46,632 nt of DNA from JBFWYO01 sp050186335 (lineage in GTDB: Bacteria > Pseudomonadota > Alphaproteobacteria > Bin65). The stretch lies in the NCBI GenBank assembly GCA_050186335.1, contig JBFWYO010000031.1, positions 1-46,632 of the forward strand, given 5' to 3'. The translations under genes and the position numbers were made by a program. Every line of letters begins with the position of its first letter. Position 1 is the stretch's first letter. Under the pieces are notes generated by a model. It ran no database searches. It was given only the letters and a program-made list of their open reading frames with translations, and had not been told where the DNA came from. This document shows positions 22,676 through 30,342 of the stretch, piece after piece.

Positions 22676-23959
22676 TCAGCCGCCGGTCACGGCGTTGAGC
22701 CGGGCGATCAGATCGCTCAACTGCTCCCGGCTGGTGTAGTGCAGGGAGACCACGCCGACATGGTCGCGCTCGGCGATCGTCACCTTGATCCCCAGCACCT
22801 GGGTCAGGTGACGCTCAAGAATGTCCGTCGTGGCGAGGCCGTCGCGGCGTTCGCCGCTACCCGGTTCGACCGTGCGAAACGCCGCGCGCCGGGCCTCCGG
22901 GCGCTCCGCCAGGAACCGCGGCAACGGCACCGGCCGGCCGGCCGGCCGGGGCGGTTCGTCGGCGCGTACGGCCTGTCGCGGCTCGGGCGGCGGCGGCCGG
23001 TCGAGCGGGTCCGAGCGTTCCCGCCGGGCCGGCTCGGGCGCCTTGCCGGCGGCGCGCACCAATTGCTCGGTCTTGTAGATGTCCAACCGGCGGGCCACGA
23101 CTTCGCGGGCGATCGCTTCCGGATCCTTGGCGTCCATCAGCGCGCGCGCGTGCAGCACGGTGATTTCGCCGCGCTCGAGCATGGCGCGCACGCCTTCGGG
23201 CAAGGTGTTGAAGCGCACCACGGCAGCGACGTGCGTCGGCGGCTTGCCGACCAGGCGCGCCACTTCGTCGGTGCTCATGTTGGCTTCGGTCATCAGCCCG
23301 TAATAGATCGCCGCCTCGCTCAACGGCGGCAGCGGCACCTGCTTCATCCGCGCCAGCAGGCCGATCTTGAGCGCGTCTTCGTCGTTGACGTTGCGCATCA
23401 CGACCGGCACTTCGGCGGCCCCGGCGCGCCGCGCCGCATGCCAGCGTTCGATGCCGGAGATCACTTCATAGGTTCCCGGCGAGGCCGGATCCTCGCGCAC
23501 GGTGATCGGCTCGAAATTGTTGTTGGCGCGCCAATCGGCCAGCACTGCGTCGACTTCGGCATCGCGGAACGCGTTCAGCGAATTGAGCCGGCTCGGGCGC
23601 AAGCCATGGGTCGGCATGAAATAGGGCTGCGATCCGTCGGTCGGCGGTCGGAACGAAACGCGGTGCTTATCCGCCGCCGCCGGCGTGGCTTGTGCGGCTT
23701 GCGGTTCGGCCGACTCGGGCACGGGTGTCGTAGCCGGCGCCGCCGGTCGGACCGGTTGCCGGTCCGGTGGCTGGCCGGGGCCATCCATCTCGCCGGGCGG
23801 CTTGGCCTGGCCGGACAGTTCCATGGCGCTGGTGTACTTGATCAACTGGGTCAGCCAACTGTCCAGTTCCATGCCGGCGGCAGCGGCGGCCTCTTCAGCG
23901 GCGCGCCGCGCCTCGGGCGTCAAACCCACAAAACTCCATGACGTTTTAGGCTCGGCCAT
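22676..23959 (-). CDS. ParB/Spo0J-like protein with an N-terminal RHH-like module
   Basis: ParB-domain protein of 427 aa from MAEPKTSWSFVGLT. It begins with a helical module LTPEARRAAEEAAAAAGMELDSWLTQLI (about 10-40) that resembles those at the start of the SEL1-repeat protein. After a Pro-rich linker comes the ParB N-terminal domain (about 115-190; ISGIERWHAARRAGAAEVPVVM, in place of the usual GERRxRA). A helix-turn-helix central part follows (MSTDEVARLVGKPPTHVAAVVRFNTLP, EITVLHARALM). The C-terminal HLTQVLGIKVTI resembles a ParB dimerisation domain. No ParA is adjacent, and the modified GIERWH box suggests a paralogue rather than the canonical chromosomal ParB. Cell-pole or chromosome organisation is the likely setting (inference). 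Confidence 0.85.
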   Translation of the reverse strand: MAEPKTSWSFVGLTPEARRAAEEAAAAAGMELDSWLTQLIKYTSAMELSGQAKPPGEMDGPGQPPDRQPVRPAAPATTPVPESAEPQAAQATPAAADKHRVSFRPPTDGSQPYFMPTHGLRPSRLNSLNAFRDAEVDAVLADWRANNNFEPITVREDPASPGTYEVISGIERWHAARRAGAAEVPVVMRNVNDEDALKIGLLARMKQVPLPPLSEAAIYYGLMTEANMSTDEVARLVGKPPTHVAAVVRFNTLPEGVRAMLERGEITVLHARALMDAKDPEAIAREVVARRLDIYKTEQLVRAAGKAPEPARRERSDPLDRPPPPEPRQAVRADEPPRPAGRPVPLPRFLAERPEARRAAFRTVEPGSGERRDGLATTDILERHLTQVLGIKVTIAERDHVGVVSLHYTSREQLSDLIARLNAVTGG

Positions 23960-24052
23960 GTTCTCGATCACCGTCTTGGCGGCCCCGTTCCGGGGCTGCG
24001 TCGGCGCCTGGGGCGCCGCTGCGGTCCATCCGCAAGTCTATTCCGCACGCTT

Positions 24053-24080
24053 ATATAAGTATTGTTTTAATTTGCCGTAA
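24053..24080 (-). promoter_or_regulatory. Possible promoter of the ParB-like gene
   Basis: On the minus strand TTACGG (24080-24075) is followed after 16 bp by TTATAT (24058-24053), within the palindrome CTTATATAAG. The leader between it and 23959 contains two GC hairpins, GCCCCG-TTC-CGGGGC and GGCGCC-TG-GGGCGCC. Weak -35 match. Confidence 0.35.
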
Positions 24081-24224
24081 GCAATTCGCCACGGCGAGAC
24101 GCCGGCCATATCGGTAAAATCGTGAGTCCGCTTTCGCCCCGTCGGGCGGTTCCCTCCCGGAGGGCAATGCGGTAACTAGGAACGGCACCGTGTGTCCGGC
24201 ACGGATTTTTGACCGCGAGTATCG

Positions 24225-25880
24225 ATGCAGCCCGATCAAGCTTCAGGCGCGGCGCGGCGAACGGCCGCCGGCGCGAATGGGTCGCTCTTGGCGCGACAGG
24301 CTGCGCCGGTCGTCTTTATCGGGCTGGACGCTTGCGATCCCGCGCTCGCGCAGCAGTTCGCCGCCGCCGGCGAAATGCCGACGCTGGCGCGCATGCTGGC
24401 CGGTGGCACGCGCGCGCCGGTGCGCAATCCGTTCGGTCTGTTCGTCGGTTCGGTCTGGCCCACGCTGGCGACCGGCTTGCGCGCCGACCGTCACGAATTC
24501 CATTGCTGGGACGAGATCGATATCGCCACCTACGAACGGCGCCTGACCCAGCCGCCGCGAATTCGCCCATTCTGGAAATCGGTCAGCGATGCCGGACGGA
24601 AAATCGCCGTGCTCGACGTGCCGCATGTCCGTGCCGATCAGCCGATCGACGGGCTGCACGTCGCCGAATGGGGCAACCACGACCGGCATTTCGGCTTTCA
24701 TACTTGGCCGCCGGCCGCGGCGGCCGAGATCGAGTCAACATACGGTCTGCATCCGATCCTCGGCATTCGCGCGCGCGAGGTCGGCCAGTTCGCGGCCGAC
24801 GATTATGTGCATCGCGCCGCGCTGTACCGGACGGCGGACGAGGACGACGTTTTTCTAAAGGGCCTGCTACGCGGGCTGGACGCCAAGCGCGCGCTGGTTT
24901 CGGATCAGCTCGCGCGTGGCGGCTGGGACTTGTTTTTCACCGTGTTCGGCGAGAGCCATGCGATCGGTCATCAGCAATGGCATCTGCACGATCCCACGCA
25001 TCCGCGCTTTGAAGCGGCACGGGCGGCGGCGCTCGGTGGCGATCCGGTCCGGCAGGTCTATCGCGCGCTCGACGGGGCCTTGGCCGATGCGCTGGCCAAG
25101 GTGCCGAAAGACGCGACCACGCTCGTGTTGTTGAGCCACGGCATGGCAGCGCACTACGACGGCACGCATTTGCTCGACGCAGTGCTGACCCGCCTCGACG
25201 GATTCGACCGCGCGCCGCCGCCAATGAACAATGCCGTCGCGCTCGGCAAGCGCGCACTGGCTAAGCTGCCGGCCGCCGTTCAACGACGCCTGGTCGCGGT
25301 AGCAGCGCCGTGGCTGCGCGCACGCGTCGCCGCCCATCCGCCGGTGCCGTGCAACGAATACGCGACGGCGGCGCAGCGCGCGCGGCAGGACTTCTTTCTG
25401 GCGCCGAACAATTATTCCTGCGGCGGCGTGCGCTTGAACGTCGTCGGCCGCGAACCGCACGGGTGTGTCGAGCCGCGCGATGTCGATGCGGTATGCCGCC
25501 GGCTGGAAAAGGAGCTCCTGGCCCTGGTCAACGTGACGACCGGGGGTCGCGTCGTGCGCCGGGTGTCCAGATCCGATCGCCTGTATCGGCGGTCGCCCCG
25601 CGACACGCTGCCAGACCTGTTCGTGGAATGGGAGAACACGGCGTTGATCGAGACCGTGTGGTCGGCCAAATCCGGCACCGTCTATGGGCCGTACGCACAC
25701 TGGCGCACGGGCGACCACAGGCCGGACGGGTTGCTGATCGCGCTCGGCCCGGGCATGCCGCGCGGCGTCGCGCAAGCCGCGCTCGAGGCCGAGGATCTGG
25801 CGCCGAGCATCGCGGCACGTCTCGGCGTGGCGCTCGACGATATCGACGGCAAGGTAGCGCCGTGGCTGGGCGGGCGCTGA
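24225..25880 (+). CDS. Alkaline phosphatase superfamily (type I phosphodiesterase/nucleotide pyrophosphatase-like) protein
   Basis: Metal-dependent phosphohydrolase or phosphodiesterase of 551 aa. Residues 28-38 (VVFIGLDACDP) hold the first metal-binding aspartate. SVWPTLATGLRADRHEFHCWDE contains the candidate nucleophile threonine (PTLATG) and a following histidine. FGESHAIGHQQWH, LLSHGMAAHYDGTHLLD and GPYAHWRTGDHRPDGLLIALGPGM supply the remaining metal-ligand histidines and aspartates. There is no signal peptide, so it is probably cytoplasmic. Such proteins often sit near exopolysaccharide or lipid genes, and the next gene is a GDP-sugar enzyme. The substrate is unknown. Confidence 0.82.
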   Translation: MQPDQASGAARRTAAGANGSLLARQAAPVVFIGLDACDPALAQQFAAAGEMPTLARMLAGGTRAPVRNPFGLFVGSVWPTLATGLRADRHEFHCWDEIDIATYERRLTQPPRIRPFWKSVSDAGRKIAVLDVPHVRADQPIDGLHVAEWGNHDRHFGFHTWPPAAAAEIESTYGLHPILGIRAREVGQFAADDYVHRAALYRTADEDDVFLKGLLRGLDAKRALVSDQLARGGWDLFFTVFGESHAIGHQQWHLHDPTHPRFEAARAAALGGDPVRQVYRALDGALADALAKVPKDATTLVLLSHGMAAHYDGTHLLDAVLTRLDGFDRAPPPMNNAVALGKRALAKLPAAVQRRLVAVAAPWLRARVAAHPPVPCNEYATAAQRARQDFFLAPNNYSCGGVRLNVVGREPHGCVEPRDVDAVCRRLEKELLALVNVTTGGRVVRRVSRSDRLYRRSPRDTLPDLFVEWENTALIETVWSAKSGTVYGPYAHWRTGDHRPDGLLIALGPGMPRGVAQAALEAEDLAPSIAARLGVALDDIDGKVAPWLGGR

Positions 25881-25952
25881 ACGTCCTGGCGCGTGTTTGG
25901 CGCTCGGCCCGCGGACAAGGTATAAGGAGAGACGCCAGGGAGCCACCGCCCG

Positions 25953-26924
25953 ATGACCACAGCGCCGCCGATTTTCCCGCTTGCCGGACGCCGCGTCTTC
26001 GTTGCCGGCCATCGCGGCATGGTCGGCGCGGCGCTGGTCCGCCGCCTGGACCGAGAGGATTGCGAAACGATCACCGTCGAACGCGCAGTGGTCGATCTGC
26101 GCGACCAGCGCGCAGCTTCCGCTTGGCTCGAATCGCAGCGGCCGGAGGTGATTTTCGTCGCCGCCGCCACGGTCGGCGGCATCGCCGCCAACGATTCGCG
26201 GCCGGCCGAATTTCTCTACGACAATCTGATGATCGAGGCGAATCTCATTCACGCCGCCTACCGTATCGAGGCGGCGAAGCTGATCTTTCTCGGCTCGACC
26301 TGCATCTATCCGAAGCTCGCCCCGCAGCCGATGCAAGAAGCGGCGCTGCTGACCGGCCCGCTGGAGCCGACCAACGAATGGTATGCGATCGCCAAGATCG
26401 CCGGCATCAAGCTGTGCCAAGCCTATCGCAAGCAATATGACTGCGATTTCATTGCCGCGATGCCGACCAATTTGTACGGCCCGGGCGACAATTTCGATCT
26501 CGAATCGGCGCACGTGCTGCCGGCGCTCATGCGCAAGATTCATGCCGCCAAGCAGGCGGCCGCGCCGAGCGTGGAAATCTGGGGCAGCGGCAAGCCGACG
26601 CGCGAGTTTCTCTATGTCGAGGATGCGGCCGACGCGTTGGTGTTTCTGGCGAAACACTATTCGGGCGCCGAACACGTCAATGTCGGCTCAGGCAGCGAAA
26701 TCGCGATCGGCGAACTGGCCGCCCGCATCGCCCAGGTGATCGGTTTTCGCGGCAGCTTCAGGTTCGATGCCGGCCGGCCCGACGGCGCGCCGCGCAAGCT
26801 GGCCGACAGTTCCAGGCTGGCGGCGCTTGGCTGGCGCGCGGCGACGAACCTCGACGACGGCTTGGCCGCAACCTATCGCTGGTTTGTCGACCACGCCCGC
26901 GATGCCCGGGGGATGGCAGCGTAG
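25953..26924 (+). CDS. fcl: GDP-L-fucose synthase-like epimerase/reductase
   Basis: SDR-fold enzyme of 323 aa that converts GDP-4-keto-6-deoxymannose to GDP-L-fucose. The NADP-binding site is FVAGHRGMVGAALVRRL. Catalytic positions lie in LGSTCIYPKLAPQPM (serine) and EWYAIAKIAGIKLC (Tyr-x3-Lys). AAMPTNLYGPGDNFDLESAHVLPALMRK and GSGKPTREFLYVEDAADA are strong family signatures. The usual partner GDP-mannose 4,6-dehydratase (gmd) is not adjacent. The upstream neighbour 72 bp away is the phosphodiesterase-like gene, and the two could be co-transcribed. Confidence 0.92.
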   Translation: MTTAPPIFPLAGRRVFVAGHRGMVGAALVRRLDREDCETITVERAVVDLRDQRAASAWLESQRPEVIFVAAATVGGIAANDSRPAEFLYDNLMIEANLIHAAYRIEAAKLIFLGSTCIYPKLAPQPMQEAALLTGPLEPTNEWYAIAKIAGIKLCQAYRKQYDCDFIAAMPTNLYGPGDNFDLESAHVLPALMRKIHAAKQAAAPSVEIWGSGKPTREFLYVEDAADALVFLAKHYSGAEHVNVGSGSEIAIGELAARIAQVIGFRGSFRFDAGRPDGAPRKLADSSRLAALGWRAATNLDDGLAATYRWFVDHARDARGMAA

Positions 26925-26946
26925 CGGCGCATGGCCGCAGCGCGCG

Positions 26947-27150
26947 TTACTTGAACGCGTCGCCGGGCTGCAATCCCAACTTCCGGAACACGATCGCCGC
27001 CGGACAGAAGCCGGTCAGGCTCGACTGGATCAGGTTAAGGCCGACGAACGCGGTCAGCGCCAAGCCCCAAACGCTGACCCACAACGCCAATGCCGTGCCG
27101 ATCAGAACCATGATGCCGGCGAACATCATGACGGCTTTGCTTACGCTCAT
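26947..27150 (-). CDS. DUF2892 (YgaP-like) small membrane protein
   Basis: A 67-aa protein with two hydrophobic segments (AVMMFAGIMVLIGTALALWVSVWGLALTAFVGLNL) and the conserved SSLTGFCPAAIVFRKLG motif. The membrane part of the rhodanese YgaP has the same DUF2892 domain. Here it stands alone downstream of sulfide:quinone oxidoreductase on the same strand, and a separate rhodanese is encoded on the other side of the shared promoter. A sulfur-related role is therefore likely. Start ATG at 27150 is preceded by GAGGAAAC-type ribosome binding sequence. Confidence 0.88.
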   Translation of the reverse strand: MSVSKAVMMFAGIMVLIGTALALWVSVWGLALTAFVGLNLIQSSLTGFCPAAIVFRKLGLQPGDAFK

Positions 27151-27204
27151 CGTAGTTTCCTCATTTTCCGATATGTCTAACGCCCGACGACGATTCGCCG
27201 GTCG

Positions 27205-28479
27205 TCACTCCTGCTTCAACTTCCGAATGCCGAGCGCCTTCAGCGCCAGGCGTTCGTAGAACGGCTCGCTTTCGCCGCGGCGAATTTTGTGCAGAAAATA
27301 TTTTTCGAAAGCGATTTTCGCCAGATGCACCCATTTTCCTTTCGACGCCCAGTTCACATTGCGCGGCGGGATTTGCGGTTGCGCCACGAAGGCGACGCCG
27401 CCGTCGCCGAAATCGGCCAGGCAAATGGCATTCCAGCTGGCCGACACGCCGGCTTCCTGACCACGCAGCAGCTTGCCGATATTCTGCGCCACCGCGGTGA
27501 CCATCGATTCGATCATAAAGCCGGTTTTCGGCACGCCGACCGGCACCGGCGTCGGCCCGATCGGCGGGATCGCCACGCAAACGCCGACCGAGAACACGTT
27601 GCGGTACTTGGGATTGCGCTGGTGCTCGTCCACCAGCACGAAGCCGCGCGGATTGACCAAGCCATCCAGGCCGCGCAGCGCCGCGACGCCACGGAACGCC
27701 GGCAACAGCATTGAATAGGCGAACGGCAATTCGTGCGTCTTGGCGACCGAGCTGTCGGCCGCCACCTCTTCGACGATCATCTTGCCCGCGTCGACTTTTT
27801 TGACGCGTGCGTTGGTGATCCATTTGATGTGGCGGTTGCGGAATTCGCTTTCCATGAGGCTTTTCGTGTCGCCGACGCCGTCGAGGCCGAGATGCCCGAT
27901 ATACGGCTCCGCCGTTACGAACGTCATCGGCACACGGTCGCGCACGCGTCGCTTGCGCAGCTCGGTATCCAGGATATAGGCGAATTCGTACGCCGGCCCG
28001 AAACACGAAGCGCCCTGCACGGCACCGACGACGATCGGGCCGGGCTTTTCGACCAGCTGGTCGAACGCCGCGCGCGCCGTGTCGGCATGAGCCACATGGC
28101 AGATCGATTGCGTGTGCCGCTCGGGCCCCAGCCCCTCGATCTCGTCGAAGGCAAGCTCGGGCCCGGTTGCGATCACCAGGTAATCGTATGCGACCGATGC
28201 GCCGTCCTCGAGCTCGAGGCGGGACTCGTCCGGATGAACGCGCCGCGCGCCCTGGCCCAGGAAACGTATTTTCTTTCGGTCCATGACCGGCGCCAGATCG
28301 ACCTCGATCTGGGCGCGCTTGCGCCAGCCGACGGCCACCCAAGGGTTGGACGGCACAAAGTGAAACATGTTGCCCTGGCCGACCACAGTGAGCCGGTCCT
28401 CCGGCCGCAACTGCGGGAGCAGTTCGTATGCCGCCAGCGTTCCGCCGAGGCCGGCGCCCAGCACGACGATCTCGCTCAT
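27205..28479 (-). CDS. sqr: Sulfide:quinone oxidoreductase
   Basis: FAD enzyme of 424 aa that oxidises sulfide and passes electrons to the quinone pool, forming persulfide or polysulfide at the membrane. The FAD site is IVVLGAGLGGTLAAYELL. Three cysteines, C127 (QSICHVAHAD), C159 (VQGASCFGPAYEF) and C353 (NAICLADFGD), have nearly the spacing of the catalytic cysteines of Acidithiobacillus SQR (128, 160, 356). The amphipathic C-terminus WVHLAKIAFEKYFLHKI fits membrane attachment. It is divergent from the ArsR repressor, and together with the DUF2892 gene and rhodanese forms a sulfide-detoxification locus. Confidence 0.9.
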   Translation of the reverse strand: MSEIVVLGAGLGGTLAAYELLPQLRPEDRLTVVGQGNMFHFVPSNPWVAVGWRKRAQIEVDLAPVMDRKKIRFLGQGARRVHPDESRLELEDGASVAYDYLVIATGPELAFDEIEGLGPERHTQSICHVAHADTARAAFDQLVEKPGPIVVGAVQGASCFGPAYEFAYILDTELRKRRVRDRVPMTFVTAEPYIGHLGLDGVGDTKSLMESEFRNRHIKWITNARVKKVDAGKMIVEEVAADSSVAKTHELPFAYSMLLPAFRGVAALRGLDGLVNPRGFVLVDEHQRNPKYRNVFSVGVCVAIPPIGPTPVPVGVPKTGFMIESMVTAVAQNIGKLLRGQEAGVSASWNAICLADFGDGGVAFVAQPQIPPRNVNWASKGKWVHLAKIAFEKYFLHKIRRGESEPFYERLALKALGIRKLKQE

Positions 28480-28535
28480 AGCGTATCCTCCATCAGCTTG
28501 TGCAGTCCGATTTCACGGAATTTTCCAAAACACGC

Positions 28536-28564
28536 TTGATAATATATTCGTATTATCGTATATT
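28536..28564 (+). promoter_or_regulatory. Promoter of the arsR-rhodanese-RND operon with an embedded palindromic operator
   Basis: TTGATA (28536-28541), 17 bp, TATATT (28559-28564). Within and across the spacer lies a perfect inverted repeat GATAATA-TATTCG-TATTATC (28538-28557). A repressor bound here would block the plus-strand promoter directly and probably also the minus-strand sqr promoter in the same 92-bp gap. The predicted transcript starts about at the ATG of the repressor (28572), so its mRNA may be leaderless. Confidence 0.7.
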
Positions 28565-28571
28565 CACAACT

Positions 28572-28946
28572 ATGAATATAAATCCCGAACAGATGCAAAT
28601 TGCCGCAGATCAAGCCTGCGACCTGCTGAAGGCGATGGCCAACCGCCACCGGTTGATGCTCATGTGCAAGTTGCTCGACGCCGAGCGGTCGGTCGGCGAA
28701 TTGGCGGCCTTCCTGGGCTTGCGGGATTCGACCGTGTCGCAACATTTGGCGCTGTTGCGCAAGGACGGGCTGGTCCTGGCGCGCCGCAGCGGACAGACCA
28801 TATGGTATTCGATCAAGAGCCCGACGGCGCGGCAATTGATCGAGACTCTTTATCGGCTTTATTGCGCGCCGCAGCCGTTGTGCGGCCGGCCGACGCGGCA
28901 AAGAAACGTCAAACGAACAGCGAAATCCGGAAAGGACATCCAATGA
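28572..28946 (+). CDS. ArsR-family repressor, SqrR/BigR-like sulfide sensor
   Basis: Winged-helix repressor of 124 aa from MNINPEQMQIAADQA. The recognition region is LAAFLGLRDSTVSQHLALLRKDGLVLARRSGQTIWYS. Cysteines C32 and C98 are 66 residues apart, the same separation as the redox pair of Rhodobacter SqrR (C41/C107) and BigR (C42/C108), which sense persulfides by forming a tetrasulfide bridge. Metal-site motifs of arsenic sensors (CVC) are absent. The frame extends upstream to 28500 through the promoter, which is not plausible. The stop overlaps the rhodanese start as ATGA. Confidence 0.9.
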   Translation: MNINPEQMQIAADQACDLLKAMANRHRLMLMCKLLDAERSVGELAAFLGLRDSTVSQHLALLRKDGLVLARRSGQTIWYSIKSPTARQLIETLYRLYCAPQPLCGRPTRQRNVKRTAKSGKDIQ

Positions 28947-29305
28947 GCGAAGCGATGCAATTGCGTGAAGTATCGGCTGCCGAAACGAGCAAGCGGCTGA
29001 AGAACGGCGAGATTATCCTGGTCGATGTGCGCGAGCCGCAGGAATTCATGGCCGAACGGATTCACGGCGCGCTGCTGTTTCCGCTGTCGACGTTCGAGCC
29101 GAACTTGCTGCCGAGCCCGGGCGGCCGGCCGGTCGTGTTTCACTGCGGCTCCGGCAAGCGCTCCGCGACCGCCGTGATGAAGTGCTTGGCCGCCGGCATC
29201 GGGCACACCACGCACATGACCGGCGGAATGCTGGCCTGGAAAGCGGCGGGTCTGCCGATCGTGGAAATCGATCCGGCGACGGGACAGCCGCGCGAACGCC
29301 GCTAA
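28943..29305 (+). CDS. Rhodanese-domain sulfurtransferase
   Basis: Single-domain rhodanese of 120 aa from MSEAMQLREVSA. It has VDVREPQEFMAERIHGALLFPLSTFE and the active-site loop VFHCGSGKRSA with the catalytic cysteine. MTGGMLAWKAAGLPIVE closes the domain. It would move sulfane sulfur produced by the quinone oxidoreductase onto an acceptor such as glutathione or sulfite. The ATGA overlap with the repressor gene indicates translational coupling. Confidence 0.93.
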   Translation: MSEAMQLREVSAAETSKRLKNGEIILVDVREPQEFMAERIHGALLFPLSTFEPNLLPSPGGRPVVFHCGSGKRSATAVMKCLAAGIGHTTHMTGGMLAWKAAGLPIVEIDPATGQPRERR

Positions 29306-29346
29306 GCGGCCTGACAAAGCGGCCACGTATTGAATAGGGGACGGAC

Positions 29347-30342
29347 ATGCGTCTGTTTGTGATCGGTCTGGCGGGCGGTGCAATCATGCTGTGCGCGGGC
29401 GTGGCTGCGGCACAGGAACAGCTGACAGTAACGCCGACAAAGATCTCCGACGAGAAGGCGGTGTTCGCCACCGTCGAAAGCCCGAATACGATTCCGGCGC
29501 GTGCGCGCATCGGCGGCACGATCGTGACGCTGGCCGTGAAGGACGGCGATAGCGTCGCGCAGGGGCAGGTCATTGCGCGTATCGTCGACGAAAAGCTGCA
29601 GCTTCAATCGAAATCGCTCGATGCGCAGATCGCCGGCCTGGAATCGCAACTCGCGCAGGCCGAGGCCGATCTCGTACGCACCGAGGGCTTGCTGGCGCGC
29701 GGCGTCGCGACCCGGACGCGGACCGACGAACTGCGCACCGCCGCGACCGTGGCATCGAACGCGCTCAAGGCGCGCAAGGCGGAGCGCGCGGTGCTCGAAC
29801 AGCAGATGACCGAGGGCGCCGTACTGGCGCCCACCGCCGGCCGCGTCCTGAAAGTGCCGGTGACGGTCGGCACAGTGGTACTCGCCGGCGAGGCGGTGGC
29901 CACGATCGCGGAAGGCAATTTCATCCTGCGGCTGCGGGTGCCCGAACGTCATGCGCAATTCCTGAAAGTCGGCGACAGCGTGCGGCTCGACGGCGCAGAA
30001 CTCGGCCTGAGCGCTCCGCGCTTCGGCAAAATCAGGCTCGTCTATCCGGAGATCGCCGACGGGCGCGTGAAGGTGGACGCGGTGGTCGACGGGCTGAACG
30101 ATTACTTCGTCGGCGAACGCATACGGGTTTGGGTTTCGGCCGGCGAACGCCAGGCATTCGTGATCCCCGCCGCGTTCCTGATCACTCGCTTCGGCATCGA
30201 CTACGCGAAACTTCGTACGCCCGACGGCAAGACGATCGACGTGCCGGTCCAGCGCGGCGTCGAACTGCCGCGGCCGGCCATGCTCGACGGCGTGGAGATC
30301 CTGTCCGGGCTGAAATCCGGCGACGTGGTGGTGAAGCCGTGA
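29347..30342 (+). CDS. RND efflux periplasmic adaptor (HlyD/MFP family)
   Basis: Membrane fusion protein of 331 aa. The signal peptide is MRLFVIGLAGGAIMLCAGVAAAQ. Then comes the first half of a lipoyl-like domain (GGTIVTLAVKDGDSVAQGQVIARI), a helical hairpin (QSKSLDAQIAGLESQLAQAEADLVRTEGLL), the second lipoyl half (VLAPTAGRVLKVPVTVGTVVLAGEAVATIAEG) and a beta-barrel part. It links the inner-membrane pump encoded next to an outer-membrane channel, which is not in the window. It is 41 bp after the rhodanese, so probably in the sulfide-controlled operon. Confidence 0.92.
   Translation: MRLFVIGLAGGAIMLCAGVAAAQEQLTVTPTKISDEKAVFATVESPNTIPARARIGGTIVTLAVKDGDSVAQGQVIARIVDEKLQLQSKSLDAQIAGLESQLAQAEADLVRTEGLLARGVATRTRTDELRTAATVASNALKARKAERAVLEQQMTEGAVLAPTAGRVLKVPVTVGTVVLAGEAVATIAEGNFILRLRVPERHAQFLKVGDSVRLDGAELGLSAPRFGKIRLVYPEIADGRVKVDAVVDGLNDYFVGERIRVWVSAGERQAFVIPAAFLITRFGIDYAKLRTPDGKTIDVPVQRGVELPRPAMLDGVEILSGLKSGDVVVKP

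Noticed and set aside
28367..28942. A longer rhodanese protein starting near 28367
   Set aside because: The upstream part of the frame crosses the sqr start, the operator and the repressor gene. The ATG at 28943 with an ATGA overlap fits the family length.
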